NCBI GenBank assembly: GCA_021904315.1
Contig: CM038911.1
Span: 11,319,390 to 11,383,389, forward strand
Reading direction: 5' to 3'
DNA length: 64,000 bases
Origin: Sphagnum magellanicum
Taxonomy: Eukaryota > Streptophyta > Sphagnopsida > Sphagnales > Sphagnaceae
The notes beneath the pieces were generated by a model. The model searched no databases and was not told the DNA's origin. It was given only the letters and a program-made list of their open reading frames with translations. Position 1 is the stretch's first letter. Each line of letters begins with the position of its first letter. The position numbers and the translations under genes are program-made. This document shows positions 48,473 through 60,779 of the stretch, piece by piece.

Positions 48473-49293
48473 GTGGGTGTCCGTGACCTTCGGCCAGTGT
48501 GAAGTCCCCCGGTTTCTTTAAACTTGGTTCGCGTTTTAGTTTTTTTTAGAAAATTTTAACTTTTTTATTTTTTTTATTTTTATGTGTTTTTTATTTTTAT
48601 TGTTATTTTGTGATCATCCAGCCGGACGGACATTTCATCCATCCCCTTAATCAGGACGGACAGTAGCTAAAAGAAAAAAAGCTTCCCCAAAATTCGTCCC
48701 GTCATCAAGCCGGACGAACATTTCATCCATCCCCTTAATTGGGACGGACAGTAGCTAAAAGAAAAAAAAGGTAGTCTTGGTCAATACAAAAAAAAAAAAA
48801 AATTGATTCTGGGTTGTCCAAGGCCTAAATATTTTTTTTTTGGTCTTCCTCTAAATTCGTCCCGTCATCAAGCCGGACAGACATTTCATCCGTCCCCTTA
48901 ATCGGGATGGACAGTAGCTAAAAGAAAAAAAAGGTAGTCTTGGTCAATACAAAAATAATAATAATAATAAAATTTGGGTTGTCCAAGGCCTAAATATTTT
49001 TTTTCTGGTCTACCAAATCTTTTGCCTCAAAAAATCAGATTGCCTCGGATTTCTTTTTTCTCTGGAATCAGTTACATCTGGGGAAGTTACATCTGGGGAA
49101 GCTCCACAGGGAACGGGCAGTGATTGGAAAAATCTTCCAGGCACTGCCCACACAGACAGACACCACCACTGTTGCTTTTCCAGGTGTAACTGAAAATGAC
49201 CTGTTGTGGGCGAGTGTCTGCCTTGGTTGCCCTGCCTTGCCTTGTTTGTCACCACAGACAGACAGACACCACGTTTGCTTTAATATATAGGAT
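48473..49293. mobile_element. Short element copy A (821 bp) with ends shared with copy B
   Basis: Starts GTGGGTGTCCGTGACCTTCG, continuing with GAAGTCCCCCGGTTTC; ends with AGACAGACAGACACC and GTTTGCTTTAATATATAGGAT. The same two ends, in the same orientation, bound the segment 53987-54823. The interior carries three repeats of GCCGGACGGACATTTCATCC..CAGTAGCTAAAAG starting at 48621, 48709 and 48872. The shared ends with different cores suggest a non-autonomous family. The GACAGAC plus T/TATATA 3' end resembles tails of some RTE-type retroposons (recalled, not tested). Confidence 0.72.
48621..49010. repeat. Internal repeats of copy A
   Basis: Three copies of a ~60-bp block beginning GCCGGACGGACATTTC at 48621, 48709 and 48872. 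The second and third are followed by a further shared block (GGTAGTCTTGGTCAATAC, then GGGTTGTCCAAGGCCTAAAT), so the last two units are ~163 bp long. Confidence 0.85.
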
Positions 49294-52200
49294 GTTGAGT
49301 GCTTCTTTGATTTTGTTAATAACCTCTAGTAGGTCCAGTTTAAATTTTTTTAAAGATGAACAAGTTTCCCAATATGGTTTTTTGAAAATTTTCAGAGTTT
49401 CAAAACATTTGGTTCCAATTTTTAAATATTTTCAAAATCAGAAGAACCCTTTTATTTCTCTTGTTTTTGGAAATTTTCAAATAATTAGCAATTTTCACAA
49501 AAAGGACCGACAATTTAGGGTACATTCTTCGACCAAGTTCTTTGGTGTAGAAAAACAGCCCAATTTGTTTTTGGAGAACTAATAATCAAGGATATATATA
49601 TATACTACCCCTTACCCATTAGTTCTAGATTCCAAAGAACGAGAACATGATGAATTCCTAAATTTGACAAGGAAATGTCTTTCCTCATGTGCTTACATAA
49701 ACCAAATACAAACCAAAAGTTTCATTTCAAGTCGGGCATAACATGAACATAAGTACAAAATGTGGCATGAGCACATTAAAATGAAATATGCATCTTCAGA
49801 AGGTGAAAAGTCTGTGAGAGTTAAGACAAGGCACCTTCGAGCGTCTCAAAATGAATTCCCATTTTGGGAATTGGGAGTCTCCTGAAGTCCCAAATGTTGT
49901 TTGGGAGATTAAAAAAACTCTAAATGTTGTAATTTTTTTGAATTATACAAAAGATCTCAACATGATGTAAAATGTGATGGGGGTTGCATTGTCAAAACAA
50001 ATTTCATGACAAAAAGTTATGGCTGTTTGAAGATTCTTGATCCTAATATAAAATTCAACACATGTTCATTTTGAATGTGAATTCAAAATTTTGATGTTCT
50101 ATTAATGAGTTTGATACAATGTTAGAAAAATAATGTTTGATTAAGTAGCTTGATATGACATTCATAAAATTATATTTAACAAGTGTAATATAACCTTTGA
50201 TTGTCATAATCAAACATGGTTTGAAGAGGTTACAAACTTCCAAAATTTGGGGAATTCAAACTTTCAAAATTTTGAGAATTTTGAGAGTTTCATTTTAGAG
50301 ATTTTAGAAAAAGTGCCTTAAATATTTTGTAGGGAAAGTAATGCCTTCTCACATTGCCTACTCAAATTGTGAAGGTCGTGGTGAAATACCTACAAGGCTC
50401 TAGTTGTCATGTGTCATAAGTTTATCTTTCATTATATTCATCACCTTGTTTTGATTTATATAGATAATGTGACTGAAAGGTGGACATGAAATGTTTCATC
50501 ATAGTGTTATTTGAAACTCACACATAATTTTTTTGTTTCGACACAAGGAACTAGGAAACACATCAAGACTTGAAAGTTTTCCAAAATGCACCATATCATA
50601 AAATTATTTTAATACCATTTGGCAAGTTTTTGGGAGCACACCAACAACTAAAATCAACACTTTGTTTCATGTAAACCATTGTTTTGTGTGAATAATGTTG
50701 AAGTTTTATGTTAGGTGTAATCATTAACACAATAGACAATAATCATAAGACCAACCAAATGACTTTGAATTTTGAATGTCAACATATTCACACTCGAAAT
50801 CCAAATATAAAATTAAAAGTTTAATCTTTGAATGACAAAGATTTCATAAATATATTAAAAATCAAACCAAATTGATTCACCTTGACATTTAAAAGTTAAA
50901 TGTTTACATATATCCTACACATTAATGCTAATAAAAAATGATAAGTTTCTATAATGAAATTCATAGCATTATGTGGGCAACTTTGCATGAAAAAATGACA
51001 ATTATCACACAAGAAAATACCTTAAGATGAGGAATTGTGACATGAAGATGATAAAGGCATCAATATTTTCAAAATTATTAAACACAACTTGTAATCATAT
51101 TGAATTCTTTGAGCCATATTAAAGAAATTTAATGGAAACAAGAAAAAAATGAAATAATTTACAACTATGAAAATGGATACATGTAAGTTGATTAATGTTA
51201 CATTCAAACCTAGTGTTAATGTCTCAAGTGTTAATACCCTTAACAACAACAAGATAACACCAAGGAATTACAACTAACCTACAACCATGATGTTACCTAA
51301 CCTTAGGATTTCCTATTTAAACCTACTAATGTTTAAAGCCACTTTAAGGTTTGAAAAGTTATAAATTATACTTTTGCATGACGATGATTCACACATGATA
51401 TTATTATTTGGAGATATTTGGCAATTTCGTTCATTTTCTTGTGACATATGCAAAAAAATTGTCTATGTCACAATTTTTTTTGTTTTGCTTTCATTTGTAA
51501 GCTTTTGTTTTATTCACTTTCAAACGCCTACAAGTTTTTACGACAAGTTATGTTCCACAATTTGTCAAGTTCCTCTCAATTTTGTGAGTCCACAAAATTG
51601 ATTATGTACTTTCTTACTTTTTTACTTCAAAGGTTTTTTTTTCATTTGTGAAGTTCTTGGTTTTTGCAAAGTTTTGTGTGTTGACGAGCATTGTTACTTG
51701 TATGATAGTTATTATCTTGCAAGTGTTGCAATATTTGGAAGGTCTTGGTGTATCTTTCTCCTTTCATTTCTTTGTTTCAATTTTTTAATTTTTGGTTTGT
51801 TGATTTATTTATTTTTGCAACACTCTTGAACTCAACATTTATATGTTCTCAAAGCATGAACAAGTTGTTTTGTAGAAGGCATGGAAGGTGGAAAAAGGGT
51901 TTGAGCGTAAAAGAACATGTAGGGAATGAAGGGGAACACATGTTAGTTTTAAATGCTAACTTTACCATTGAATTAACGGACCCATTTTAAGGTTGTTACA
52001 TTACAAAAAAAACTCAATGTAAAATTTGAAGATTTAATCTTAAATTGACATTTATTTAACACTAGACTAACACCCCATTAACATTGCTTGACATGTAGGA
52101 TGCCAACTCACTTTAATTCTACATAACATCACATATGTGAATTTAACAATAATTTTGTCATCTATAACATTGAGCTACCATTGAATTATCAATGGGTCTG

Positions 52201-53986
52201 AATGTAGCATAAGATGATGAAAAGAATTAAATACAACATTAGTTAAAGTTCAAATTTATTGTAGATGGGAAAAGTGTAGCAACAACATGGGGATTTGTGG
52301 AATACCAACTTGTAACATTTTTCACATATAAGAAAACCAAAACAAAACAAAACAACATTTACAACTAATAATTAACAACAAAATGACAAGATAATGAAGA
52401 TGAAGAAAAATAAATCCCTATGGGTTGTAAATTGCAACTTGATAGCATATTAAACATTAGTAGAAATTGGTCAAAATGCAATCACTCTATTTGCAACTAC
52501 ATGCAACTATTAGTTATCTACAACTACATTTGAACATTTTTGCAACTATTTCTTGTGTTGTTCATATTTGCGAGTACATTACAACTAGTTTGTGATTATT
52601 TTGGTGTTCATCCTTTCATGTGAACAACACGTAGTTTAGTTTTCATCGAAGAAGAACAATTTGTGTCCCATTAGTTGCAAATGTGACCAATTTAGTTACA
52701 ATCCTATGAATATTCAAAGGTGTATTTTGTGAATTCAAAGGAATATAATTGGATGTATTGGGATTTATAAATGTATATGAACAACCATATTACATGTGTA
52801 TTCAAGTATCATTATTAGCATAAATGGTCTCAATATTATGGTTACACTAATTAATGTATATTTTGAGTATATTAAAATTTCATGTAAGATATTTGTTAAA
52901 TATATTGTGCCCATATTACAAGTTTATCCAAACCATCTTATTATACTTCTTAAAATTATTACAAATGACATTTTTTATTATTTATATTAATATTATATTT
53001 TATATTAATATTAATTACATGTAATAAAAAATTCAATATTATCTTTGACTAAATTTTTAAGTAATAATATTTTATTACATAATGATTATGATGATGATGA
53101 TATTAGAATGATAGGAAAAATGACTATATAATTACTGAAATAATTATTTAAAACCTAATATAGTATTATATTGTTATTTTTAAAAATTCAAATGACTAAT
53201 GCACTTATTAAAATATATATATATTTATAAAAAAATTATAATAAATCATAATAACTATAACAAGTGACATAATAATATATAATAGTAATAAACCTAACCT
53301 AAGGTAGTTACAAATTACATTATTATTACTATTATAAGTAATCAATTATGAAATATTATTATATTGTAATAATTACCAAGAAATATTAATATATACTTTA
53401 AATTTTTTATATTTCAGATATATGACTAATATTTATTAATTATTAATAAGTTAGTGATTATAATCAATTACTGATAAATAGTTTTCATTTCAGTTTTATC
53501 ATTTAAAAATAATTATTGTAGAGTTAGAATTGAAATCTAATAAATTATTATAAAAATGCAGAAATTATTTTTGAAGCAAAGATATACTTATTAAAAATAT
53601 AAAATATTTATTGTAATAGTTCATAAATAATTATAATGAGTGAAGTAATAATATGAATAATAAAAATAAAATAGTTAACCTTGGCTACCAACTAGCTACA
53701 ATAATGATTGAATTAATTTTATTGCTACCTTTAATTACAAGTATCGAATACTAGTTTTTTTTATATAATAATATAATTAAAACCTAGCCTAGGCTAACTT
53801 TTTTTAAAAATTATTCCCATTATGTTTTCATTTGTATAATTATTATATTAATTTACTTGGTTTCAAAATAGTAATTTATTAGTTATTAATAATTAGCTGA
53901 TTATTTCAATATTAACCAATTACAAGTTAATTAAATTGGTTGATATATCATTATAGTTAATATATAATTAAACTTTATTATTACGA
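49294..53986. other. AT-rich intergenic
   Basis: No supportable gene. 52430-52680 is enriched in GCAACTA / TACAACTA motifs. 52960-53980 is extremely AT-rich (TA/ATT microsatellite-like). Confidence 0.5.
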
Positions 53987-54823
53987 GTGGGTGCCCGTGA
54001 CCTTCGGCCATTGTGAAGTCCCCCGGTTTCTTTAAACTCCAGCCACCCGTGGCACCTCGCCCGGCCCCCCGTAGCAGCTGCCTTGGCCTGTTTTTTCAAA
54101 AGAACAGGAAGCAGGGGGCTCTTAGGGTCTGAAATATTTAAAGGACCTGAACCGGTGGTTCTTTAAAGACTCAAAAGCACCACCCAACACTAAACCGGAC
54201 CTGTGTTCGGCTGTTGGTTCTTCTTTAATATGTCCGAAACCAAGAACTGCCAGTCGCGGTGCTTTGAAAAACAAAATAACCTTCGGTTCTTTCTCATTGA
54301 AAAACATCAAAATCAAAGAATCGTCGGTCTAGGTTATTGTTTCAAACTTCTTTTGAAAAACAGGAACAGACCTCCGATGGTTATCAGGTCGGTTCCCAAG
54401 ATTCATAACAGTCGTTCTCCCAAACAAATCAAAGACAGTTGTTATGAATCCCAAAAAAAAAAACAAATTCAGTGTTGGTGAGTAAAAAAGTGCACGTGTA
54501 TAGGGTCTAAATCAAGGCCCCAGAGAAATAATTTAATTTTAAAAATTAATTTTAAAAAAAAATTCAGTGTTGGTGAATAAAAGAGTGCATCCTCGTTTCA
54601 GGTCCCCAACGACGAGTTTTCTTTCTGGGAACCTCGTTTCAGGTCCGTCTCGAGGTCTGGACCGAGTACTGAGAATCTCGATTCAGGTCCTTTATCGAGG
54701 ATTCTGGCCACCTCGGTTCAGGTCCTCAAAGGTTTTGAGGACCACGCTCGTTTCAAGACCTTGTCTTGTTTTTGTCGCCATAGACAGACGGACAAACACC
54801 ATGTTTGCTTTTATATATAAGAT
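53987..54823. mobile_element. Short element copy B (837 bp) with ends shared with copy A
   Basis: Starts GTGGGTGCCCGTGACCTTCG, then GAAGTCCCCCGGTTTC; ends AGACAGACGGACAAACACC and GTTTGCTTTTATATATAAGAT. The core is different from copy A and has its own repeats of CTCGTTTCAGGTCC (near 54593, 54630, 54678, 54712, 54745). Far more GC-rich than its surroundings. TTTATTATT occurs just outside both ends, a possible but weak target duplication in AT-rich DNA. Confidence 0.72.
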
Positions 54824-55112
54824 TATTTATTATTTAAGTAATAAATTTAATATAATTTAATAATAACTACTAATATAATTAATTCAATAATCATAAGATA
54901 TTGATGATTATTACTATAAATAATTAATTAGTTGGATAGTATATAAAGTGAATACTTAGTTTCTAGTTTAGTTCTTAATTAATTAATTAGCAAGTTTATT
55001 AATGTATTTTTCTATATTTCATTCATTAAATAATTAAATATTTTAGTAGTTAATTGGTTAATTTATTAGTTAATTAGTTAGCTAGTTAGTTGTCACACAC
55101 TTACTTAATTAT

Positions 55113-55235
55113 ACACTTTTCAAGATGAGAATGAAAGCCAAAACATATGGGATAAACTTTTTGGTTGCAAGTCATTTGCAACTAAAAAGTTTATCCATTT
55201 GTTTTGGCTTTCATTTTTATCTAGAAAAGTATATA
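55113..55235. repeat. Long near-perfect hairpin, ~60-bp arms
   Basis: The left arm with GAATGAAAGCCAAAACATAT and GGGATAAACTTTTTGGTTGCAA pairs with the right arm TTGCAACTAAAAAGTTTATC and CATTTGTTTTGGCTTTCATT, with few mismatches, around the 5-nt loop GTCAT. Outer flanks ATACACTTTTC / GAAAAGTATAT extend the stem. No coding capacity. It may be a MITE or a small-RNA precursor. Confidence 0.85.
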
Positions 55236-55689
55236 AACATGGTGTTTTATCTTACATTTTTATATTAAAAAACATGTGCATATTGGATGAGTCAATAAAA
55301 ATGTTTTAACCAAAAATAAAATAAAAATATTCATGTACTTACACGTAACGACCTACTTCCTTAACTTACTTACTTACCTAAATAGGTATTTCGCCTAAGT
55401 AGGTAAATAGGTCCTATCCAAATAGATGTTTAACCTAGATGGGTAAGTAGGTATGTAGGTATGTAGGTATTTAGTTCAACCTACATACTTAAATATTGAT
55501 TAAAATTTAATTTGGAAAATTTTAATTAATATGCCATGTGGAAAATTTATATTGCACCATGTGTCACAATCTAAACCATCCAAACATAAAAATTAAACGT
55601 TTCAGATTATTTCAAAATACTAATAAAATATTCTTAATTATTAAGAGTTGGGACATGTGGCAACACATAACTTGTTCCCATTGTGCACC

Positions 55690-55897
55690 AAAAAAGTCAC
55701 ATCTTAGTTGCAAGCGACAATACATATATGACTAATTAAAGGATGAAAGAGTATTTTATTGACTTTTTCTTTCATAAAAAATTTGTTGTCATTTGCGATT
55801 AATGTTAATGTGACTATTAAGATTTTACTTACAATGTCACTTGCAATTAAAAATTAGTTGCAGGGACCAGTTGCAAAATGACCATTTTCTATTAGTG
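55690..55897. mobile_element. Possible CACTA-type transposon end
   Basis: Read on the minus strand from 55897 the sequence begins CACTAATAGAAAATGGTC, the form of plant CACTA termini, and is followed by repeated GTTGCAA / TTGCAA motifs (55700, 55850, 55870) like subterminal repeats. No matching second end was located, so size is unknown. Confidence 0.4.
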
Positions 55898-58794
55898 AAA
55901 GTGTCAAGATTAACATGAGGGATGGGCATGTGTCCTTCTTCTTTCCAAATGGATGATTATGGTTTTAAACCATGAATGTGTCCACCTCCATTAATAAAAT
56001 GTTTTTTATTAATTATTTTTAAAATATATTTTCATTTTTAATTATAAAATGGGAAAATTTTGGAATTATGTGTTTTTCTAATGTCAAATTGATTAAATTT
56101 TCTTTTTTAAAACTAATATTTGTACTTTTTTAATTTGAAACAAAACCTAGTCTTTACACAATGATTTGAATGACGTGTAACTTTTTAATAATTGGAAATT
56201 GAACTTAAAGCTTAAAACATGCAAAAGATACATATTAAAAAAAGGAAAATAAATAATGACTTTCACATGGTTCTCCAAAATACATATTTCTGAAATAACA
56301 TAAATTTTGTTGCAATTGCCTTTAGTGTTCATTTTTTATTTGCATTTTTTTGAAGTTTGACAAGTTTTTAAAACACAAGCCTTAAGGAAGGATAACCAAG
56401 TGTAAAAATTTGCATCCACACACCCATTGCATGTGAAAAGGCTTTACTTTCCTTGTCAATATCAGGCCAATATCCATGTGTACACACACCTTCCATAACA
56501 TGTGATTAACATGCCAAATAAAAGACAATGTGTACAGTTTTTAGTGTTTGCATGAATAACAATGAGAGAAATCATACCCATTTTAAAGGACCTAATAAAA
56601 GAGTTTGTACAAAAACAAATAGAAAAAAACAGAACATACATGCCAAGTAGAATTCCAAATGTAGAGCTTATTATTATTGTTCCTTCTTTCATATCCATTT
56701 TCCATTGCCATCATTAAAATTAAATCAAACACAACCAATAATACAAAAATTGTTAAATGTATAATTGCAACTTAGCTTTAAAAAAAGTGTAAAATAAGAG
56801 AAAAATGAATAAGGGATATTAACTTTAGAGGTCAATTGATGTTTTAAAGAATTAGCCACTCTACCATTGTTTTGTTGCAACCATAAGGATCCATTTGATT
56901 CGAAGTTGGGAAGTCGAGAAGATCCTTAGTACCATTGTAGATTTATTGGCCCCCAAAGGCAACATTGTATGCAACTTCCTCACAACAAAATCACTAAAAT
57001 TGTCCAACACAATGTAAGGTTGCTCTAAATCGATTTCATTGATGCATTGTGATTACAACATTTCCTTCTTAAACATGCCACATGAAGCAAAATCGAATAC
57101 ATTTTTGAATGCCTTTTTTACATCTTTTTTCCAATTTACATAATTTGTAGTTTCTTCCTATTAATTATTGCACATGGAAATGCCACAACAAACAAGTGAT
57201 TAAAAAACAAAAAATATTTGAACTATATCCAAAAAACATAATTTATTTCCAAAAGAATAATCAAAGCACAATGTTGAAGATTCAAGAAGTTTCTTGAAAA
57301 ATAGTTTCATGTTACATCTTTTTATGGACACTATAATCTACAAATACTCAAGGTTGCTATAGTATTTGTAACATTCATTAATGTGGGTTATTGGCCTTAT
57401 AAGCTAATGAAGAGGATGTTGATGCAATGATGATTTCTTAAGTTTAATTAGTTAATTTCTCAATGCCACTTTTCATTTCACAATTTGACAATATATTGCT
57501 AGTAAAAAAAAGGTTACACCCAACCTTTAATTACCTCTACCTTTTAGGTACTAGAGAACAAGTTGCCCAAAGCAATTGATTCCTAGCAAGTCATTAGGGA
57601 AGTTTAAAGATGCACTAATAACTAAAATCCACCTTAAGCAAGCCACCTTTTATCATTCAAAATAGGTATCCCATAGTGGAGAACATGGGGAAGGTGGGAG
57701 AAGGGTAGTGAAATTGACGACATGCATAATCAACAAGGCAAGTTAATTTGACAGTATCAATGAACCTAAAAAAGGGAATTAATAAGCCTCACTTGACTTT
57801 AATTTCCAACACATTTGTCCATATCTATCAAACCCTCTCCTTCTCCCTTGTTTTGAAAATTGAACATCATTTATTTTATTGTTCCATCTTTATTCATTTC
57901 AATCTTCCAACATCATTGAATCTTGCGGTGTGTGCAAATGGTGTAAGCTTGAAACTTCTTGTGATTATGGAGGTGCATGTGAGTAGACATTGATGAAGGT
58001 GTTTTTTAACAACCCATCATTATATGTGCACATTATGCATTTGATTGTGTGGGGCATCAATTGTGTAAATTTTCATCATAAAAGTATATTTTCTTTTTAT
58101 TTTGTTGTAATGATGTTCGCAATTTTCTTTTCATATGTTTTATTCTATTATATAGTCATTGGCTTTATTTATTTTGATGCGGGCACCACACGATTCCCCA
58201 TATTTCTAAATTACAATTACAATATCATGGTACCCAAATAGATTTGGCATTAGTTTAAAAATCATTATCAACATTTTTATAATGCATGGTTTTTTTTATT
58301 AGGTTTTTAATCAAAAAATTCCCAAAACAACATGGGTCAAAAGACCATTTTGTCAACCTGGATAAGTTGATTTGGACCTATTAGCATGACGGGGTAGTCA
58401 ATTTGGACCATATCGTTTTGATTAACTATTGGATTAGTAAATAATGGACCATTTGACTGGATTAAATTTATACTTGAATTAAACTCATTTTTAAATTATT
58501 ATTTTGAAAATTGATAAGTGAGTAGTAAATAGGTTTACGGTAGGTTGAAAAAGGCATTTGAATAAGTAGGTGTTAACCTAGCTTGGGCTACCTAACCTAA
58601 CTAAACTTCACCGAACTACTTTGGTGAACTATTTTAATTTAGCTTACCTATGCTAGCCCTCTAAACATGCACATAGGTTACAAGTATAAAAAATTGAACC
58701 CCAAACTTGCACAATGATAAACTAAGTCATTACCAATGGACATCAAAGGTGTTCAACTTTTGTCGAGTTTTTTATTTCATATTTGTATTCACAT
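55898..58794. other. AT-rich intergenic
   Basis: No supportable gene. 56880-57120 has a minus-strand stretch with some protein-like words (DFPTSNQMDPYGCNK) that may be an old transposon scrap. Confidence 0.4.
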
Positions 58795-59120
58795 TACTAA
58801 ACATAGTGGTTAAACCTAAGTGACACCTAATGGTTAAATCAAATGGCTAAACATAATGATTAAACCTTGGTTAAACAAGATGAATAAATCTAATGTTTAA
58901 ATCTAGTGGTTAAACATAATAGTTAAATATAGTGATTAAACTTTGGATAAACATAGTGAATAAACTTAATGATTAAATATAATGGTTAAACATAATGGTT
59001 AAGTTTAAGCTAAATCTATGGTTAAACTTAAGTTAAACTTAATGGTTAAATTTAGTGGTTAAACATAATGGATATACCTAGGCTTTACCCAATGACTAAA
59101 TTTAATATAAATCTAGTGGC
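58795..59120. repeat. Minisatellite, ~12-14-bp unit of GGTTAAAC type
   Basis: About 25 imperfect copies of AATGGTTAAACATA / TAGTGATTAAAC. Comparable in design to the TTAACTA tract at 25.9 kb but with a different unit. Confidence 0.75.
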
Positions 59121-60779
59121 CAAATCTAATGGCTCAACTTACGTTAAAATTCACATGACAAATGACAATAGATGTTGGTTAAGTCAATTATATTATCATT
59201 TGTCATGTGCATTATTGAATTTTGTTGTGATTGTCATGTGTAATATTGAGGTCAAGTTTGCTTGTTTGATGTATTATTTGTGTGGGAATTGTAAGGGGTT
59301 AAACCTTTCAATTCTCTTAATGCTAAATTTGTCCATTGAAAACCTAAATATGAATAATCATGTTGCATATGTGAGTAATGAGTAAGCATGTAATTGTTGC
59401 TAGACTTTCACATTTGATAGATTTATAATTTCATTTTTAAAAATTGAAACAAATGCAATGGTTTGAAAACATGTACATGATTTTGTAATTTCAATGTTGA
59501 AATTATTATTTTTTGATAATCTACTTGATAAGTTAAAACTTTAACCACTACATGGATTGGCCCCTTGTCTATAAAAAAAACTTTTAATACCCGAGAATCT
59601 CCCATGTTTAGGGAAAGGAACATTAATTTTAATCGAAGGATTTGATACATTAAAAAAAATTCAAAACCATACCTAAAGGTCTCAAAAAATTTTAAAATAA
59701 AAGAATAACCGATCTAAAGGTTTTTAAAAAACAATGAACCGCCCAACTTTGATTTTTACACTTGCTCATTAAGAATGCAAGGGAAATTATGTTTACTTGT
59801 GCAAGCCTATGCTTTAAGAATGGGAGGAAATTATGTTGATTTACACCTTTGCATAAGTAGGCATAATTTTACTTTCGTTCTAGAGGAGGAAGAAGATAAT
59901 ATCCTTCCTCTTTTCTAAGAGGGATATTCATGGATATAATCTGCCTTCCAAATACACCAAGAAATATCTCCAATGCTTTATGTTATTATCAAGTTTGTGA
60001 ATTCAGGCTAGTATGCCTAATTGCCATGCCTTTAAACAACATAACCCCCTCCCCACTTGCCCTTCCCATTTCTAAATATTCACAATTTTGCGATTTGAAA
60101 AATCTGATTTTGAACTACAAAAACTTCAAAGGAAATTTTCTTTTAAAAAAATCAAAGTTTGCCAAATTTAAAACATAAAAAATAAAAACTAGCAAATTTT
60201 TATAATAAGTTATAGCAAGAAGCCCAAAAATAAAAGGATGTTAAAATTCTTTTGATTTTCATATCAATGAAAGCCTGGTAAATATAATTAAACAATGCAC
60301 CAATAAAAGGGGATAGGGAGGACAAAGAGAGAGGACCCAAGTTTGAACCAAAAGCGCACAAACCCAAACGGGGTCATAAGGGGCAAAAAAACAAATTATG
60401 TTCCAAAACCCCCACCAATTGTAAGAATCATATTAGAGAAGGAAAGGGAAGGGAACATTGAAAGCATCATAAGCTTTTTAAAACCTTCACCTGTGACAAT
60501 GGCACACTTCAAAATAAAGGTGGTTTGTGCTCTATATAAACCTATTGACATTTTCAATTTATAAAAACACATAGAACTGCCAAAGGAAGGCCATTGGTGC
60601 TTTTTACTAACCATTCCATGCTAACGCATTGTTGGAGAAAGTCTTTCGCTTGTTAGTGTAGGCACCCAATAACCTTTAAAACAAGGGGAAGAAATGCATA
60701 TATCAAGTGTCGATTGTGGTAAAGTCCTTCCTTTGCCTGAGTTGCCATTATCATAACCACCCTGCAAAATGAAGCAAGT

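Noticed and set aside
48621..49010. Repeat array considered as CRISPR-like
   Set aside because: Unequal spacing (88 and 163 bp), shared sequence extends into the spacers, and the genome is plant-type.
54203..54481. 92-codon plus frame in copy B
   Set aside because: No recognisable domain, and it spans the variable core of a repeat element.
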